A stretch of DNA of 64,000 nt from Denitrificimonas halotolerans (GCF_034259425.1 NZ_JAXIVU010000002.1:1-64000); one strand, 5' to 3'; numbered from the stretch's first letter, positions 16,757-26,210 are shown. The notes: generated from the sequence alone by a model not told the origin. Made by a program: numbers and translations.

Positions 16757-16825
16757 AATGGGTATTGGAAAAGTTTAGTGCACTACTGCTGCATGAGTTG
16801 ACACTTATGTTTCATTAAAATCAAT

Positions 16826-17560
16826 TTAGCGTGCTGTTAAACCGCCATCGACAATAAACTCAGCACCAGTAGAATAACTGGAATCATCTGAAGCAAGATA
16901 CAGCACAATACTACTGACTTCTTCCGGTTGGGCTAAGCGTTGTAATGGAATGTTTTTGGCAAATGCTTCGACCGCTGCTTTGGTATCTTCTTGTATGACC
17001 ATAGGGGTCGCTATAACACCGGGATGTACAGAATTAACGCGAATCCCATAAGGTGCGCAGGATAAGGCAGCAGCCTTAGTCATACCACGTACAGCAAATT
17101 TAGAATCGGTATAGCCAATTGCGCCACCGACTAAACCATTAATCGATGAAATATTAATAATGGAGCCTTGTTTGCGTGTTTGCATTGACGGAATAACAGC
17201 TTTCATGCCTAAAAAAACTGAAACTTGGTTGATTTCAATAATGCGGCGATAGTCGTCTAGTGATGTGTCGAGAATAGACTTAGCCATAGTAATGCCAGCG
17301 TTATTGACTAGCACATTGACAGGACCAAAATGGGCTTCAGTCTGTTCTACGACTTGTGCCCACCCTTGCTCACAGGTGACATCATGCTGAATAAATAAAG
17401 CATTACTGCCTAGCTCCTCAGCTAAGGCTAGGCCTTTTTCGGCATTGATATCGGTGAGGACAACTTGAGCACCTTCTTCGATACAGAGGCGAGCATGGGT
17501 AGCTCCCATACCCTGTGCAGCACCTGTGATAATGATAACTTTATCTTGCAAACGAGCCAT
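16826..17560 (-). CDS. Short-chain dehydrogenase/reductase
   Basis: A 244-residue classical SDR. The cofactor motif TGAAQGMG is at residues 12-19 and an acidic residue in LTDIN suggests NAD preference. NNAG, the catalytic Ser-Tyr-Lys (SSINGL...YTDSK) and a C-terminal SxxYxTGxEFxVDGGxTA segment complete the family pattern. Substrate cannot be told from sequence; relatives act on 3-oxoacyl groups, sugars, steroids and cyclic alcohols. It is a single gene converging on the monooxygenase, with the terminator between them. Confidence 0.82.
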   Translation of the reverse strand: MARLQDKVIIITGAAQGMGATHARLCIEEGAQVVLTDINAEKGLALAEELGSNALFIQHDVTCEQGWAQVVEQTEAHFGPVNVLVNNAGITMAKSILDTSLDDYRRIIEINQVSVFLGMKAVIPSMQTRKQGSIINISSINGLVGGAIGYTDSKFAVRGMTKAAALSCAPYGIRVNSVHPGVIATPMVIQEDTKAAVEAFAKNIPLQRLAQPEEVSSIVLYLASDDSSYSTGAEFIVDGGLTAR

Positions 17561-17885
17561 ATTATGTCCTATTAGGATTATTGTTTGTCATCAGTATAGC
17601 TTGCTCATTGCAAATGATACCAGTGTGTATTGTGGGTTGAGTCATTGGGTAAAAGTATTCTGGGAGCGCTTGCTCTTGAGCAAATATTGTGAAGACGAGA
17701 TTGTCCGTAGCAGGCAAATTGAGTGTTTGGATGCTGTGTTAACATTGAGCGAATCAAGCTCTGTGCTTCATGTAAATGTAATCGAGGAGTGGAGCTGTCT
17801 AGTTGGTCTATATTTTAGATTGGAAAGAGCAGGTTAAGCTGTCCAAGTATTGTGCTAAAGCTAAAAGTAATGTGTGAGGTGTGTT
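17561..17885. other. Intergenic region between the SDR gene and nfsB
   Basis: About 325 bases between two divergent genes. I see no RNA gene, repeat or recognised coding sequence. Promoters for both genes should lie here. The GAGGTG around 17876-17881 is the ribosome site that decides the nfsB start. Confidence 0.4.
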
Positions 17886-18542
17886 ATGCAATTAGTCGAT
17901 GTATTAAATCGTCGTTATGCGACTAAGGCTTTTAATGCCAATAAAAAACTCCCTGAATCTGTGGTTGAGCAACTGTTAGCTTTGCTGCGTTTAAGCCCAT
18001 CGAGTACTAATATTCAGCCATGGCACTTTATTGTGGCCAGTAGCGCAGAAGGTAAAGCTCGCTTAGCCAAAGGTGCTGGTGGTACTTATAGTTATAACGC
18101 TGAGAAAATTTTGAACGCGTCTCATGTGATTTTATTTTGTGCGCGTACACAGATTGATGAGGTTCATTTGCAAAAGGTGTTGGTCACTGAAGAGCAAGAT
18201 GGCCGTTTTTCAGCTAAGCCTGAGGCAAAAGAAGCTTCACACAATACTCGCTTGTCATACCTTAATGAGCATAAATTCATTAGAAAAGATGTGCCTCACT
18301 GGTTAGAGAAACAGGTTTATTTAAATATGGGAAGTTTCTTATTGGGTGCAGGGTTATTAAATATTGATGCAGTGCCGATGGAAGGTATTGATCAAGCTGT
18401 TCTTGATTTGGAGTTTGGTTTAAACGAGCATGATCTTACGGCTGTTGCTGCGGTGGCGCTAGGCTATCGAGCAGAGACTGATTTCAACGCTTCATTGCCG
18501 AAGTCACGTTTAGCTGCAGATGATATATTTACTATAATTTAA
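17886..18542 (+). CDS. nfsB: Oxygen-insensitive NAD(P)H nitroreductase / dihydropteridine reductase
   Basis: A 218-residue FMN enzyme with close resemblance to E. coli NfsB (217 residues): RRYATKAFNANKKL at the N-terminus, LLRLSPSSTNIQPWHFIVAS, KQVYLNMGSFLLGAG in the middle and FNASLPKSRL at the end, all FMN- or dimer-contacting segments of the family. It reduces nitroaromatics and quinones in the cytoplasm. The ATG at 17886 is preceded by GAGGTG; a GTG four codons upstream is less likely. Confidence 0.88.
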   Translation: MQLVDVLNRRYATKAFNANKKLPESVVEQLLALLRLSPSSTNIQPWHFIVASSAEGKARLAKGAGGTYSYNAEKILNASHVILFCARTQIDEVHLQKVLVTEEQDGRFSAKPEAKEASHNTRLSYLNEHKFIRKDVPHWLEKQVYLNMGSFLLGAGLLNIDAVPMEGIDQAVLDLEFGLNEHDLTAVAAVALGYRAETDFNASLPKSRLAADDIFTII

Positions 18543-18627
18543 GCATAGTTGCAGTGTAGGCGAGTTGATGTTTGTGCTGCTTTTAATGCTGGCAATATAG
18601 ACCGAGGCAGTAATAGGAATACAGTCA

Positions 18628-19218
18628 ATGCGAGTGCTTAAGGCGCCCCATAGCTATGAAGAAGAAATTCGAAAAAGTCGTTTTTTGGCGCAGGCGGTTT
18701 TTTTATCTCATGCTGATCAAGCAGCGGCATTAATTGCTCGGCTCAGCGTGCCGAATGTCTCGCATAATTGTTGGGCATGGCGTTGTGGTGAGCAGTATCG
18801 CTTTAATGATGATGGAGAGCCCAGTGGTACTGCCGGTCGACCAATTTTAGCAGCCATTGAAAATCAGAAATTTGATCAAGTATTGATTGTGGTTACTCGT
18901 TGGTATGGTGGTATCCAGTTGGGTACTGGAGGTTTAGCCCGTGCATATGGTGGCTGTGCTACGCAAGTCTTACAAACTGCGTCTAGTGAGCTTTTCATAC
19001 AGCGCACGACGCTGAGCGGGCACTGTCCTTATACCTATTTAGATGTATTTAAGGTTCGCATTGCCGAGGTTGGAGGGGTGCTCAATAGCGAAACCTTTGA
19101 TGCAGAGGGGGCTTGGTTAAATTTTGCTGTGCCTGATGAGCAAGTTGAGGTGTTGCAACACGCTTTAAAAGAAGCGACACGAGGTGTGAGTCAATTGCAA
19201 CCCATTAAAAGCGATTAG
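18628..19218 (+). CDS. yigZ: YigZ/IMPACT-family protein
   Basis: A 196-residue member of the UPF0029/IMPACT family. The N-terminal domain contains the conserved KSRFLAQA, HNCWAWR, DDGEPSGTAGRPIL and VTRWYGGIQLGTGGLARAYG motifs, and a smaller C-terminal DUF1949-like domain (about residues 130-190) follows. The family is related to ribosomal/EF-G domain IV folds and is linked to translation control in eukaryotes; the bacterial role is not established. It is a single gene upstream of a hairpin and TnpB element copy A. Confidence 0.87.
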   Translation: MRVLKAPHSYEEEIRKSRFLAQAVFLSHADQAAALIARLSVPNVSHNCWAWRCGEQYRFNDDGEPSGTAGRPILAAIENQKFDQVLIVVTRWYGGIQLGTGGLARAYGGCATQVLQTASSELFIQRTTLSGHCPYTYLDVFKVRIAEVGGVLNSETFDAEGAWLNFAVPDEQVEVLQHALKEATRGVSQLQPIKSD

Positions 19219-19290
19219 GGCACCCTTGCTGAGAAAGGAGAGTGGTGCATATATCCACCCTTTAATTACGAGCGTATTAGGCTAAACTCA

Positions 19291-19327
19291 AAGGCCTGAA
19301 TCCGATATAATATCGAGCTCAGGCCTT
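19291..19327 (+). terminator. Long hairpin downstream of yigZ
   Basis: AAGGCCTGA at 19291-19299 pairs perfectly with TCAGGCCTT at 19319-19327. An inner CGATA/TATCG stem extends the structure. It lacks a clear T-run but lies just after yigZ, so it probably ends that transcript or protects its 3' end. Confidence 0.55.
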
Positions 19328-19371
19328 GGTCTGCTTGATCACTCATCTGCTCAATAAAGAGACAGTTTTAT

Positions 19372-20582
19372 CAAAATCGTGTAAGACCTCGTACTTTTAG
19401 TGCGGGGATGGATAGCGAGGGCTGCTTAAGCAGCCCCTTAACCCCTTAACAGACTGCTAAAGTCTTTGCAGTATAGGTTAGTACTGGTATTGTATACAGT
19501 ATGATGAAGCACACCAAAACATTAAAAGTTCGAGTACGAGATAGGCATGTTCCCTTGCTAAACCGTATGGCTCGCAGCGTCAATTTCGTCTGGAACTTTG
19601 TTAATGAATTAAGTCAACGCTCGATTAAAGAGCGTGGTGTGTTTTTGTCTGCGTATGATATGCATCCCTACACTAAGGGCGCAGGTAAAGAGCTTGGCCT
19701 GCACAGCCAAACCTTACAGTGCATTGCAGGTGAGTATGTCACACGCCGCAAGCAGTTTAAGAAAGCGCGGCTGAACTGGCGCAAATCAGGCGGTGTACGT
19801 CGCTCACTGGGCTGGATACCCGTCAATACAGGTGCGGCGCAATGGAAAAATGGTCAGGTCTACCACAACGGCCACTATTTTAAAGTGTGGGATAGCTACG
19901 GTTTGAGCGAATATAGATTCCGCTCTAGTAGCTTCAACGAAGATGCCCGTGGCCGCTGGTACTTCAATGTTGTGGTTGATGTGGAGGTCGAACCAAGCAA
20001 AGGCCAAGACCGTGTCGGTATTGACCTTGGCTTGGCCGACATTGCCACCTGCTCGGACGGCACCAAGCTGGAAGCGGGCCGCTTCTACCGTGGCCTTGAG
20101 GAAAAATTAGCCATAGCGCAACGAGCCAGAAATAAAACCCAAGTCAAAACCATTCATGCGAAAATCGCTAACCGTAGAAAAGATGCCCTGCACAAGTTCA
20201 GCCGCACGCTGGTCAACCGCTGCGGTGAAATCTATGTGGGCAATGTCAGTAGTTTAAAGCTCGTTAAAACCACGATGGCCAAGTCAGTGTTGGACGCTGG
20301 CTGGGGTCAATAAAAAACAATGCTGGACTATAAATGCGCTCACGCAGGCATTGTTTTTAAGGAAATTGACGAGGCATACACCACCCAAACCTGTTCGAGT
20401 TGCGGCAGTTTGCCCGAGTCGAGGCCAAAAGGTATCGCAGGACTTGGAATAAGAGAATGGACGTGCAGTGGGTGTGGTGTCACCCACGATCGCGATATTA
20501 ACGCGGCACGCAACATTCTCGCGGCCGGACATGGCCGTCTAGCAGTAGGAATCCCCGTCCTTTAGGTCGGGGAGGATGTCAA
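19372..20582 (+). mobile_element. TnpB-only element of the IS200/IS605 superfamily, copy A
   Basis: This 1.2-kb element begins CAAAATCGTGTAAGACCTCG after TTAT and ends CCCCGTCCTTTAGG..GGAGGATGTCAA. It has no flanking duplication and no inverted terminal repeats, as expected for the superfamily. The left end has subterminal hairpins GGGCTGC/GCAGCCC and AGACT/AGTCT and a doubled CCCCTTAA unit. It carries only tnpB; the Y1 transposase TnpA is absent, so it would need one in trans. It lies 35 bases downstream of the converging fbpA gene. The 3' part should encode the omega RNA, with bases after 20582 as guide. Confidence 0.88.
19501..20565 (+). pseudogene. tnpB: TnpB RNA-guided endonuclease, copy A, with in-frame nonsense codon
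   Basis: TnpB is an omega-RNA-guided, RuvC-type DNA nuclease. The full frame of 354 codons is interrupted only by TAA at 20311-20313. Copy B has TTA (Leu) there, so one T-to-A change truncates the protein after 270 residues. The frame then continues through the zinc ribbon (CSSCG...CSGCG) and the last RuvC motif (THDRDINAARN). The first RuvC Asp is D175 in GIDLGLAD. The segment that normally holds the second acidic residue reads IYVGNVSS, with Asn248. Unless the stop is read through, this copy lacks the zinc ribbon and RuvC-III. Confidence 0.88.
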
Positions 20583-20617
20583 AGCAGGCGGTTTGTTTAT
20601 GCGGTGTGCTTGATAGC

Positions 20618-21619
20618 TTAACGCCAGTCGGCACGATCCATTAAACGAATGGCTTCTGCCTGACGTTTACCCGCTACTTCTACTGGAACAGTATCCGCTT
20701 TAAACTCGCCCCATGCGGCTACTTCTTCTGAAGGAGCAACGTTAGGATTGGCTGGGAACTCTTGGTTTGCGCCTGCAAAGATGCTTTGTGCCTCACCTGT
20801 GGTCATCCACTCAAGTAGTTTACGAGCTTCGTCAGCATTAGGTGCGTATTTCGTGATACCAGCGCCAGATAGGTTAACGTGTACGCCTCGGTCATCTTGG
20901 TTAGGCCAGAACAGCTTTACTTTTAGGTCCGGATTCTGCTTGTGTAAACGGCCATAATAGTAGCTGTTTACAATACCTACGTCACACTGGCCAGCGTTGA
21001 TAGCTTGTAATAATGCAGTGTCATCTGAAAATACATCAGTAGCTAAGTTATCAACCCAAGCCTTAACGATGTTCTCGGTTTTTTCTGCACCGTGAGCTTC
21101 AATGAGCGTTGCGGTAAGTGACTGGTTGTATACTTTTTTACTGGTGCGTAAGCACAGTCGACCTTTCCAATCTTTATCAGCTAAGGCTTCGTAACTGCTT
21201 AATTCTTCTGGACTGACACGTTCAGTTGAATAAGCAATAGTGCGGGCACGTAAAGAGAGGCCGGTCCACTGATCATTACTGGAGCGGTATTGGACTGGAA
21301 TATTGTTTTTAATTGTCCCTGAGTTAAGTGGTTGCAAAATACCCATTTGCTCAGCTTGCCAGAGGTTACCAGCGTCGACTGTGATGAGGATATCAGCAGG
21401 TGTATTGCCACCTTCAGCCTTTAAGCGGGCCATAAGAGGTGCTTCTTTGTCGGTAATAAATTTGACTTTGACACCGGTTTGTTCAGTGTACTTATCAAAA
21501 ACAGGCTTGATCAACTCATCAATACGCGAGGAGTAAACCACGATATCATCTGCTGCTTGAACATGGCCTGCAACTGCGCTGAGTGCGAGAGCTGCGAGAA
21601 TGGGTTTGCGAATAGACAT
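20618..21619 (-). CDS. fbpA: Iron(III) ABC transporter periplasmic binding protein
   Basis: A 333-residue FbpA/FutA-like ferric-binding protein with a Sec signal peptide (about residues 1-22, cut after VQA). The pattern DDIVVYSSRID, the adjacent tyrosines of VNSYYYGRL (iron ligands in the family) and the C-terminal segment around NQEFPANP fit. It would bind Fe3+ in the periplasm and deliver it to an FbpBC permease, which is not next to it; binding-protein genes are often separate in pseudomonads. A possible Fur site lies upstream. TnpB element copy A sits just past its 3' end and converges on it. Confidence 0.87.
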   Translation of the reverse strand: MSIRKPILAALALSAVAGHVQAADDIVVYSSRIDELIKPVFDKYTEQTGVKVKFITDKEAPLMARLKAEGGNTPADILITVDAGNLWQAEQMGILQPLNSGTIKNNIPVQYRSSNDQWTGLSLRARTIAYSTERVSPEELSSYEALADKDWKGRLCLRTSKKVYNQSLTATLIEAHGAEKTENIVKAWVDNLATDVFSDDTALLQAINAGQCDVGIVNSYYYGRLHKQNPDLKVKLFWPNQDDRGVHVNLSGAGITKYAPNADEARKLLEWMTTGEAQSIFAGANQEFPANPNVAPSEEVAAWGEFKADTVPVEVAGKRQAEAIRLMDRADWR

Positions 21620-21649
21620 GGCAACCTCTGGTTATGTGAAAGTTTGTAA

Positions 21650-21680
21650 ATGATATTTAATCTCATTTAGATTATCAACT
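21650..21680 (-). promoter_or_regulatory. Possible Fur box upstream of fbpA
   Basis: Read on the minus strand, TTGATAATCTAAATGAGATT followed by AAATATCATT lies 31-61 bases before the fbpA start. It holds GATAAT and ATATCATT half-site-like blocks. The match to the 19-base Fur consensus is only partial, about 11 positions. Iron regulation of such genes is usual. Confidence 0.35.
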
Positions 21681-21775
21681 AAAATATGCAATAAATGTGA
21701 ATCAAGCTATTTCTTAGCTGTGGTGTTGAGTCAAGAGGTAGCACACATTTTGGTATATAGTCAGTAAAGATGTGC

Positions 21776-22993
21776 TTAAGTGTGCGCTAGGTCAGGTAAA
21801 TCAATACCTAAGCCAAGAGCTTGGCGAACAAAAATAGCTTTAGCTTCGTCTAAGTTGTCGACTATTTTTAGACCGCTGTTGCGCAGTAAGCGTACCGGCA
21901 ACGCATCGGCTTGGAAGAGGTGTTGAAAGCCTTCCATTGCAGCCATCATGCTTAAATTATGCGGCATACGGCGGCGCTCAAAACGACTCAGTACCCGTTC
22001 GCTAGTGATATCTTCGCCACGTTGTAGGGCTTTAAGGAGCACTTGAGCTAATACTGCCACATCTAAAAAACCGAGATTAACGCCTTGGCCGGCTAGCGGG
22101 TGAATACTGTGGGCAGCATCACCAATAAAAGCTAAGCCTTGCTGCACGTAGCGTTTAGCATGACGTTGACGCAGCGGAATACGGTAGCGCGGATCGGCGT
22201 GTTCAATCCGGCCTAAACGTTGCTCACTGGCGTCAGTTAAAGCTTGGCAGAAGGCTGTGTCATCAAGCGTCATAACTTGTAGTGCCTGCTCCTCTGGAAG
22301 CGACCAAACAATAGAGCACCAGTTGTGTCCATCATTGTGCTGTAAGGGCAGCAAAGCTAAAGGGCCTTCATCGGTAAAGCGTTGCCAAGCGGTGTTTAAA
22401 TGGTGTTTTTCACAGCGAACGCTGGTCACAATAGCGTGGTGTAAATAGTCCCATTCACGAGTTGCACAACCTGTTAGGCGACGTACAGCTGAATTGGCAC
22501 CATCAGCTGCAATGATCAGGGGTGTATGGATTTCTTGTCCATCTTCTAGTTGCAGCAGCCAGCCTGTACTAGCGTGGCGCAGCTGTTCCATACGGGCTTG
22601 AGGTTTTAATTCAATGTTCGACTGCTGTAACTGCTCTAGCACGGCATCTTGGACTATACGGTTTTCAACAATATGTCCTAGTACTTTGGCGTGGACGCTG
22701 TTAGCGGAGAAATCAATTTTACCTGTGCCTGAGCCGTCCCAAACATGCATGTGGCTATAAGGGCAAGCACGTCTTTGCACAATACTAGGCCAAGCATGCA
22801 CTTGTTCGAGGATGCGTTGACTGGCAATGGATAAAGCACTAACACGAGGCTCAAAGGCTTGCTCGTGATTAAATACGTTAGGTGTCAGACTGTTGCTGTC
22901 TATCAGCATTATCTTGAGCCCGCTGTTTTGCAGTGCTAAAGCGAGGGTGCTACCCACCATTCCTGCGCCAACAATGATTAAATCTGCATGCAT
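21776..22993 (-). CDS. ubiI: UbiI/VisC-type FAD-dependent ubiquinone hydroxylase
   Basis: A 405-residue class A flavoprotein monooxygenase of the UbiH/UbiF/UbiI family that hydroxylates the quinone ring in aerobic ubiquinone synthesis. FAD motif GAGMVG is at residues 8-13, WDGSGTGKIDF is typical of the VisC/UbiF side of the family, and AFIGDAAHSIHPLAGQGVNLG is the second FAD signature. Its place after pepP and ubiH matches the conserved ygfB-pepP-ubiH-ubiI cluster. Position C5 hydroxylation is inferred; UbiF-like C6 activity is an alternative. Confidence 0.85.
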   Translation of the reverse strand: MHADLIIVGAGMVGSTLALALQNSGLKIMLIDSNSLTPNVFNHEQAFEPRVSALSIASQRILEQVHAWPSIVQRRACPYSHMHVWDGSGTGKIDFSANSVHAKVLGHIVENRIVQDAVLEQLQQSNIELKPQARMEQLRHASTGWLLQLEDGQEIHTPLIIAADGANSAVRRLTGCATREWDYLHHAIVTSVRCEKHHLNTAWQRFTDEGPLALLPLQHNDGHNWCSIVWSLPEEQALQVMTLDDTAFCQALTDASEQRLGRIEHADPRYRIPLRQRHAKRYVQQGLAFIGDAAHSIHPLAGQGVNLGFLDVAVLAQVLLKALQRGEDITSERVLSRFERRRMPHNLSMMAAMEGFQHLFQADALPVRLLRNSGLKIVDNLDEAKAIFVRQALGLGIDLPDLAHT

Positions 22994-23088
22994 ATTGAAG
23001 TCCTACTGTGTGCTGTCGGCAAGTTATGCTTGAGGTTTGCGACGAATATATAAAATTTCTACTTAGGTCGGTTCTGAAATTCACTTGC

Positions 23089-24285
23089 TTAGGTTTTGAT
23101 AACTGTGGGGCGTACACCTAAACCCATTGCTTGGCGAGCAAACCAATGTTTGGCTGGAGGAAAGAGATCGAGGCCAAGTAACCCCAGATTACGACCGCCA
23201 GAAAATAATGGTTTACCAGTAGAAAATAAGCGGGTGACACGATCAGAGAAACCAATAGTGAGTGCTTGGTCTAGTTGTTGCTGATGTTGAAAATTCAGCA
23301 AGGTGGTTAAATCACCTGGTGTTTTAGGGCCGCTTAAAAGACATTCGGTGAGGGCCATGGTATCGCGTAAGGATAAATTGTAGCCCTGTCCCGCGACTGG
23401 ATGCAGACTATGGGCAGCGTTACCGAGGACGACTAAATGAGCTCGCACTTGTTCGCTGCTTTCCACTAGACTTAAAGGATAAAGGTGGCGTTGCCCAACT
23501 TGTTCAAAGGCGCCTAAGCGGTAGCCAAAGCACTCTTGTAATTCTTGTAAAAAATCTGGGTCTGATAATTCCGACAAACGTTGAGCTTCGTTAGGTTCAC
23601 GTGTCCAAATCAACACGCTACGGTTTTCTGACATTGGTAATAATGCCAACGGACCATCATCAGTGAAGCGCTCAAAGGCAGTGCCTTGGTGTGGAAGCGC
23701 GGTGCTGATATTACTGATCAGAGCTGTTTGTCCGTATGGGGTCTTACGTGCATGGATACCCAGTTGTTCTCGTAGGCCAGAGCGACCACCATCAGCAAGA
23801 ATAGCCAGATCACAGTCGAGAGTGCTGTCATCGTCCAATATTAAATGATAGCCATCATTTAATGCTTGCAGTTGCTTCACCCGAGCAGGGCAGCGCCATT
23901 CGACTACCGTAGGGTCGAGGGAGGCCCACAAGCAATGTCCCAACCAAGCATTTTCTACCACATAGCCTAAAGCAGGGACATTTTCTTCGTTGGCACTGAG
24001 ACGTGTTGCTGCAAAACGTCCACGGTCAGAGATATGAATGTCAACAATGGCTTCGGCGCGATGCGCAATAGCTTCCCATAGACCTAAACGTTGATAAATT
24101 TGCTGACTGCCATAAGATAAGGCCGAAGAGCGTGCATCGTAGCTAGGTTGATAGCCATCACCAGGCGCGAAAGGTTCGATCAGAATAATTTTCCATTGAC
24201 GTTCGCGAGCCCCCGCTTGTAAGGCCAAAGCGAGGCTGGCGCCAACTAAACCACCACCAATAATTGCGATCTGCACTCGGCTCAT
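23089..24285 (-). CDS. ubiH: 2-octaprenyl-6-methoxyphenyl hydroxylase
   Basis: A 398-residue FAD monooxygenase of the UbiH type, hydroxylating C1 of the ubiquinone precursor at the inner membrane. The N-terminal FAD motif GGGLVGASLAL is at about residues 10-20. The distal motif is VLGNAAHSLHPVAGQGYNL, where GN in place of GD is usual for UbiH. It lies three bases downstream of pepP in one transcription unit and about 95 bases upstream of ubiI. Confidence 0.88.
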   Translation of the reverse strand: MSRVQIAIIGGGLVGASLALALQAGARERQWKIILIEPFAPGDGYQPSYDARSSALSYGSQQIYQRLGLWEAIAHRAEAIVDIHISDRGRFAATRLSANEENVPALGYVVENAWLGHCLWASLDPTVVEWRCPARVKQLQALNDGYHLILDDDSTLDCDLAILADGGRSGLREQLGIHARKTPYGQTALISNISTALPHQGTAFERFTDDGPLALLPMSENRSVLIWTREPNEAQRLSELSDPDFLQELQECFGYRLGAFEQVGQRHLYPLSLVESSEQVRAHLVVLGNAAHSLHPVAGQGYNLSLRDTMALTECLLSGPKTPGDLTTLLNFQHQQQLDQALTIGFSDRVTRLFSTGKPLFSGGRNLGLLGLDLFPPAKHWFARQAMGLGVRPTVIKT

Positions 24286-24288
24286 GGA

Positions 24289-25623
24289 TTAAACTCCTGC
24301 CGGTTGGGCTGCTGCCATTAAAGCTTCAATTTCTGCTACAGATTTTGGCACGCTGTTGGTTAATACATGGCAGCCATCTTGAGTGACTACAACATCATCT
24401 TCAATGCGCACACCAATACCGCGCCACTGTTCGGGTACATCAAAATTATCTACGGCTATGTAAATACCCGGCTCTACAGTCATTGTCATACCAGGGGTGA
24501 GACGGCGCCATTGACCATCCAGCTTGTACTCACCTACATCGTGTACATCCAATCCTAGCCAGTGACCAGCGCGGTGCATATAAAATGGGCGGTGGGCTTC
24601 TTGAGCAATCAGAACTTCTAGCTCACCTTGTAGTAAACCCAGTTCAAGTAAGCCTTCAATAATGACGCGCACTGTTGCTTCGTGGGCATCATTCCAACAG
24701 TGTTTTGGTGAAATATGGTTCATTGCCTCAAGATTAGCTTTGAGTACAATTTCATAAATAGCTTTTTGCTCGGGGCTGAAGCGGCCATTTACAGGGAAGG
24801 TCCGCGTGATGTCACTGGCGTAACAAGCCAACTCGCAGCCGGCATCAATTAACACTAAGTCACCGTCCTGTAGCTGCGCGTTGTTTTCTGTGTAATGTAA
24901 AATGCAGGCATTTTTACCGCTAGCAACAATAGAAGAATACGCAGGTAAGCGTGAGCCACCTTTACGAAAAGCGTAATCCAACTCAGCTTCTAAGTGGTAT
25001 TCATATAACCCTGGCTGAGCTGCTTGCATGGCACGGATATGAGCTTGTGCAGAGACTTCTGCAGCTTGTTGCATGAGTGCGATTTCTGCAGGACTTTTGT
25101 GCAAGCGGGCTTCGTGTAGCAAGGGGTCTAGCATGACAAACTCTGTTGGTGGTTTGACACCCATACGGGCTTTGCCACGAATATTATTGACCCAACTCAT
25201 CACTTGCTGATCAAAGGTTGGGTGGTTACCAATGGAGTAATACACACGTTCGCGACCTTCTAGTAAGCCAGGCAAAATGTTGTCAATTTCGCTAATGGAG
25301 AAGGCTTCATTAGCTTTATATTGTTCAATAGCACCAGCTTGGCCAGCACGTAGTCCATCCCATAGCTCGCGCTCTGGATCACGATCGCGGCAAAAAAGAA
25401 CAAACTGGCCTTGTGATCGCTGGGGAATGATGACTAGCACCGCTTCAGGCTCGGAAAAGCCAGAAAGATAGAAAAAATCACTGTTTTGTCGATACGGATA
25501 TTCAACACTGTTGTTGCGGAGACTGACAGGAGCTGCTGGCACAATAGCAATGCTATTGGGAGCCATGCGTTGCATCAGTTGTTGGCGGCGCTGGGCGTAT
25601 TCGGACATGCTAATTGAGCTCAT
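24289..25623 (-). CDS. pepP: Xaa-Pro aminopeptidase (aminopeptidase P)
   Basis: An M24B metallopeptidase of about 444 residues that removes N-terminal residues preceding proline. The N-terminal creatinase-like domain (about residues 1-175) holds NSVEYPYRQNSDFFYLSGF. The catalytic pita-bread domain has metal ligands in LIDAGCELACYASDITRTFP (two Asp), HRAGHWLGLDVHDVGEY (His), VEPGIYI and RIEDDVVV (Glu). The ATG at 25623 has AAGGAG nine bases upstream; an upstream extension overlapping ygfB is not supported. It is cotranscribed with ubiH. Confidence 0.9.
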   Translation of the reverse strand: MSSISMSEYAQRRQQLMQRMAPNSIAIVPAAPVSLRNNSVEYPYRQNSDFFYLSGFSEPEAVLVIIPQRSQGQFVLFCRDRDPERELWDGLRAGQAGAIEQYKANEAFSISEIDNILPGLLEGRERVYYSIGNHPTFDQQVMSWVNNIRGKARMGVKPPTEFVMLDPLLHEARLHKSPAEIALMQQAAEVSAQAHIRAMQAAQPGLYEYHLEAELDYAFRKGGSRLPAYSSIVASGKNACILHYTENNAQLQDGDLVLIDAGCELACYASDITRTFPVNGRFSPEQKAIYEIVLKANLEAMNHISPKHCWNDAHEATVRVIIEGLLELGLLQGELEVLIAQEAHRPFYMHRAGHWLGLDVHDVGEYKLDGQWRRLTPGMTMTVEPGIYIAVDNFDVPEQWRGIGVRIEDDVVVTQDGCHVLTNSVPKSVAEIEALMAAAQPAGV

Positions 25624-25643
25624 GCGGTGTGGCTCCTTAAAGT

Positions 25644-26210
25644 TTAATGTACGGCTGATTGTTCGTCTTCGGTGCTTGGTGCAACATAGTTGGCACACTC
25701 GGTAAATAAGAATAAAGGTGCAACGCGTAGGTATTCATTAACCTCCATATAAGCGACTTCGCCTTCTTCGTCTTCCTCCTCATCAGGGCTGATTTGGGCG
25801 ATGGAAACTAAATCTTCCAGTATTTCACGCGCTTCCTTGGAGAGCTCAGTACTACCAATATTGGCACCAAAACCACTCAGGAAACCTTGTGTCCACTGCC
25901 CGATGGCGATGGTGCGTAAGGCTAAAGAATCTTCGTCACCAGGTAGTAGTAAGGTAAGTGAGACGCTGCTTTGAGCCGTTAATTCTGTTTTGACCATTTC
26001 TTGCAGACCAATTAAAGCTGGGCGCAGATTACTGGGTACTTCACTTTCAAAGAGATCTTGAGCTTCTTCGAGCCAACCCTCATCGTTAAAGCCAGCGCCG
26101 GCGCAGCAGCGGCCAAGCAGTAAGCCTTGGAGCTCAGCCGGAGAGACAGGATGTCCGCTGCTAGCCAGTAGTTGAGCGAAAGCAGTGTATGCAGATTGTG
26201 ATTGAGACAT
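25644..26210 (-). CDS. ygfB: YgfB/UPF0149-family protein
   Basis: A 188-residue acidic protein of the UPF0149 family. It has HPVSPAELQGLLLGRCCAG near the N-terminus, WTQGFLSGFG in the centre and an acidic EEDEEGE run near residue 150. It heads the ygfB-pepP-ubiH-ubiI cluster. In P. aeruginosa a YgfB homologue is linked to beta-lactamase regulation, but the molecular role here is not shown. The downstream pepP start lies 21 bases beyond its stop. Confidence 0.85.
   Translation of the reverse strand: MSQSQSAYTAFAQLLASSGHPVSPAELQGLLLGRCCAGAGFNDEGWLEEAQDLFESEVPSNLRPALIGLQEMVKTELTAQSSVSLTLLLPGDEDSLALRTIAIGQWTQGFLSGFGANIGSTELSKEAREILEDLVSIAQISPDEEEDEEGEVAYMEVNEYLRVAPLFLFTECANYVAPSTEDEQSAVH

Noticed and set aside
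19372..20582. Copy A considered as interrupting yigZ or fbpA
   Set aside because: yigZ ends at 19218 and fbpA at 20618, and both look full length; the element sits between them.
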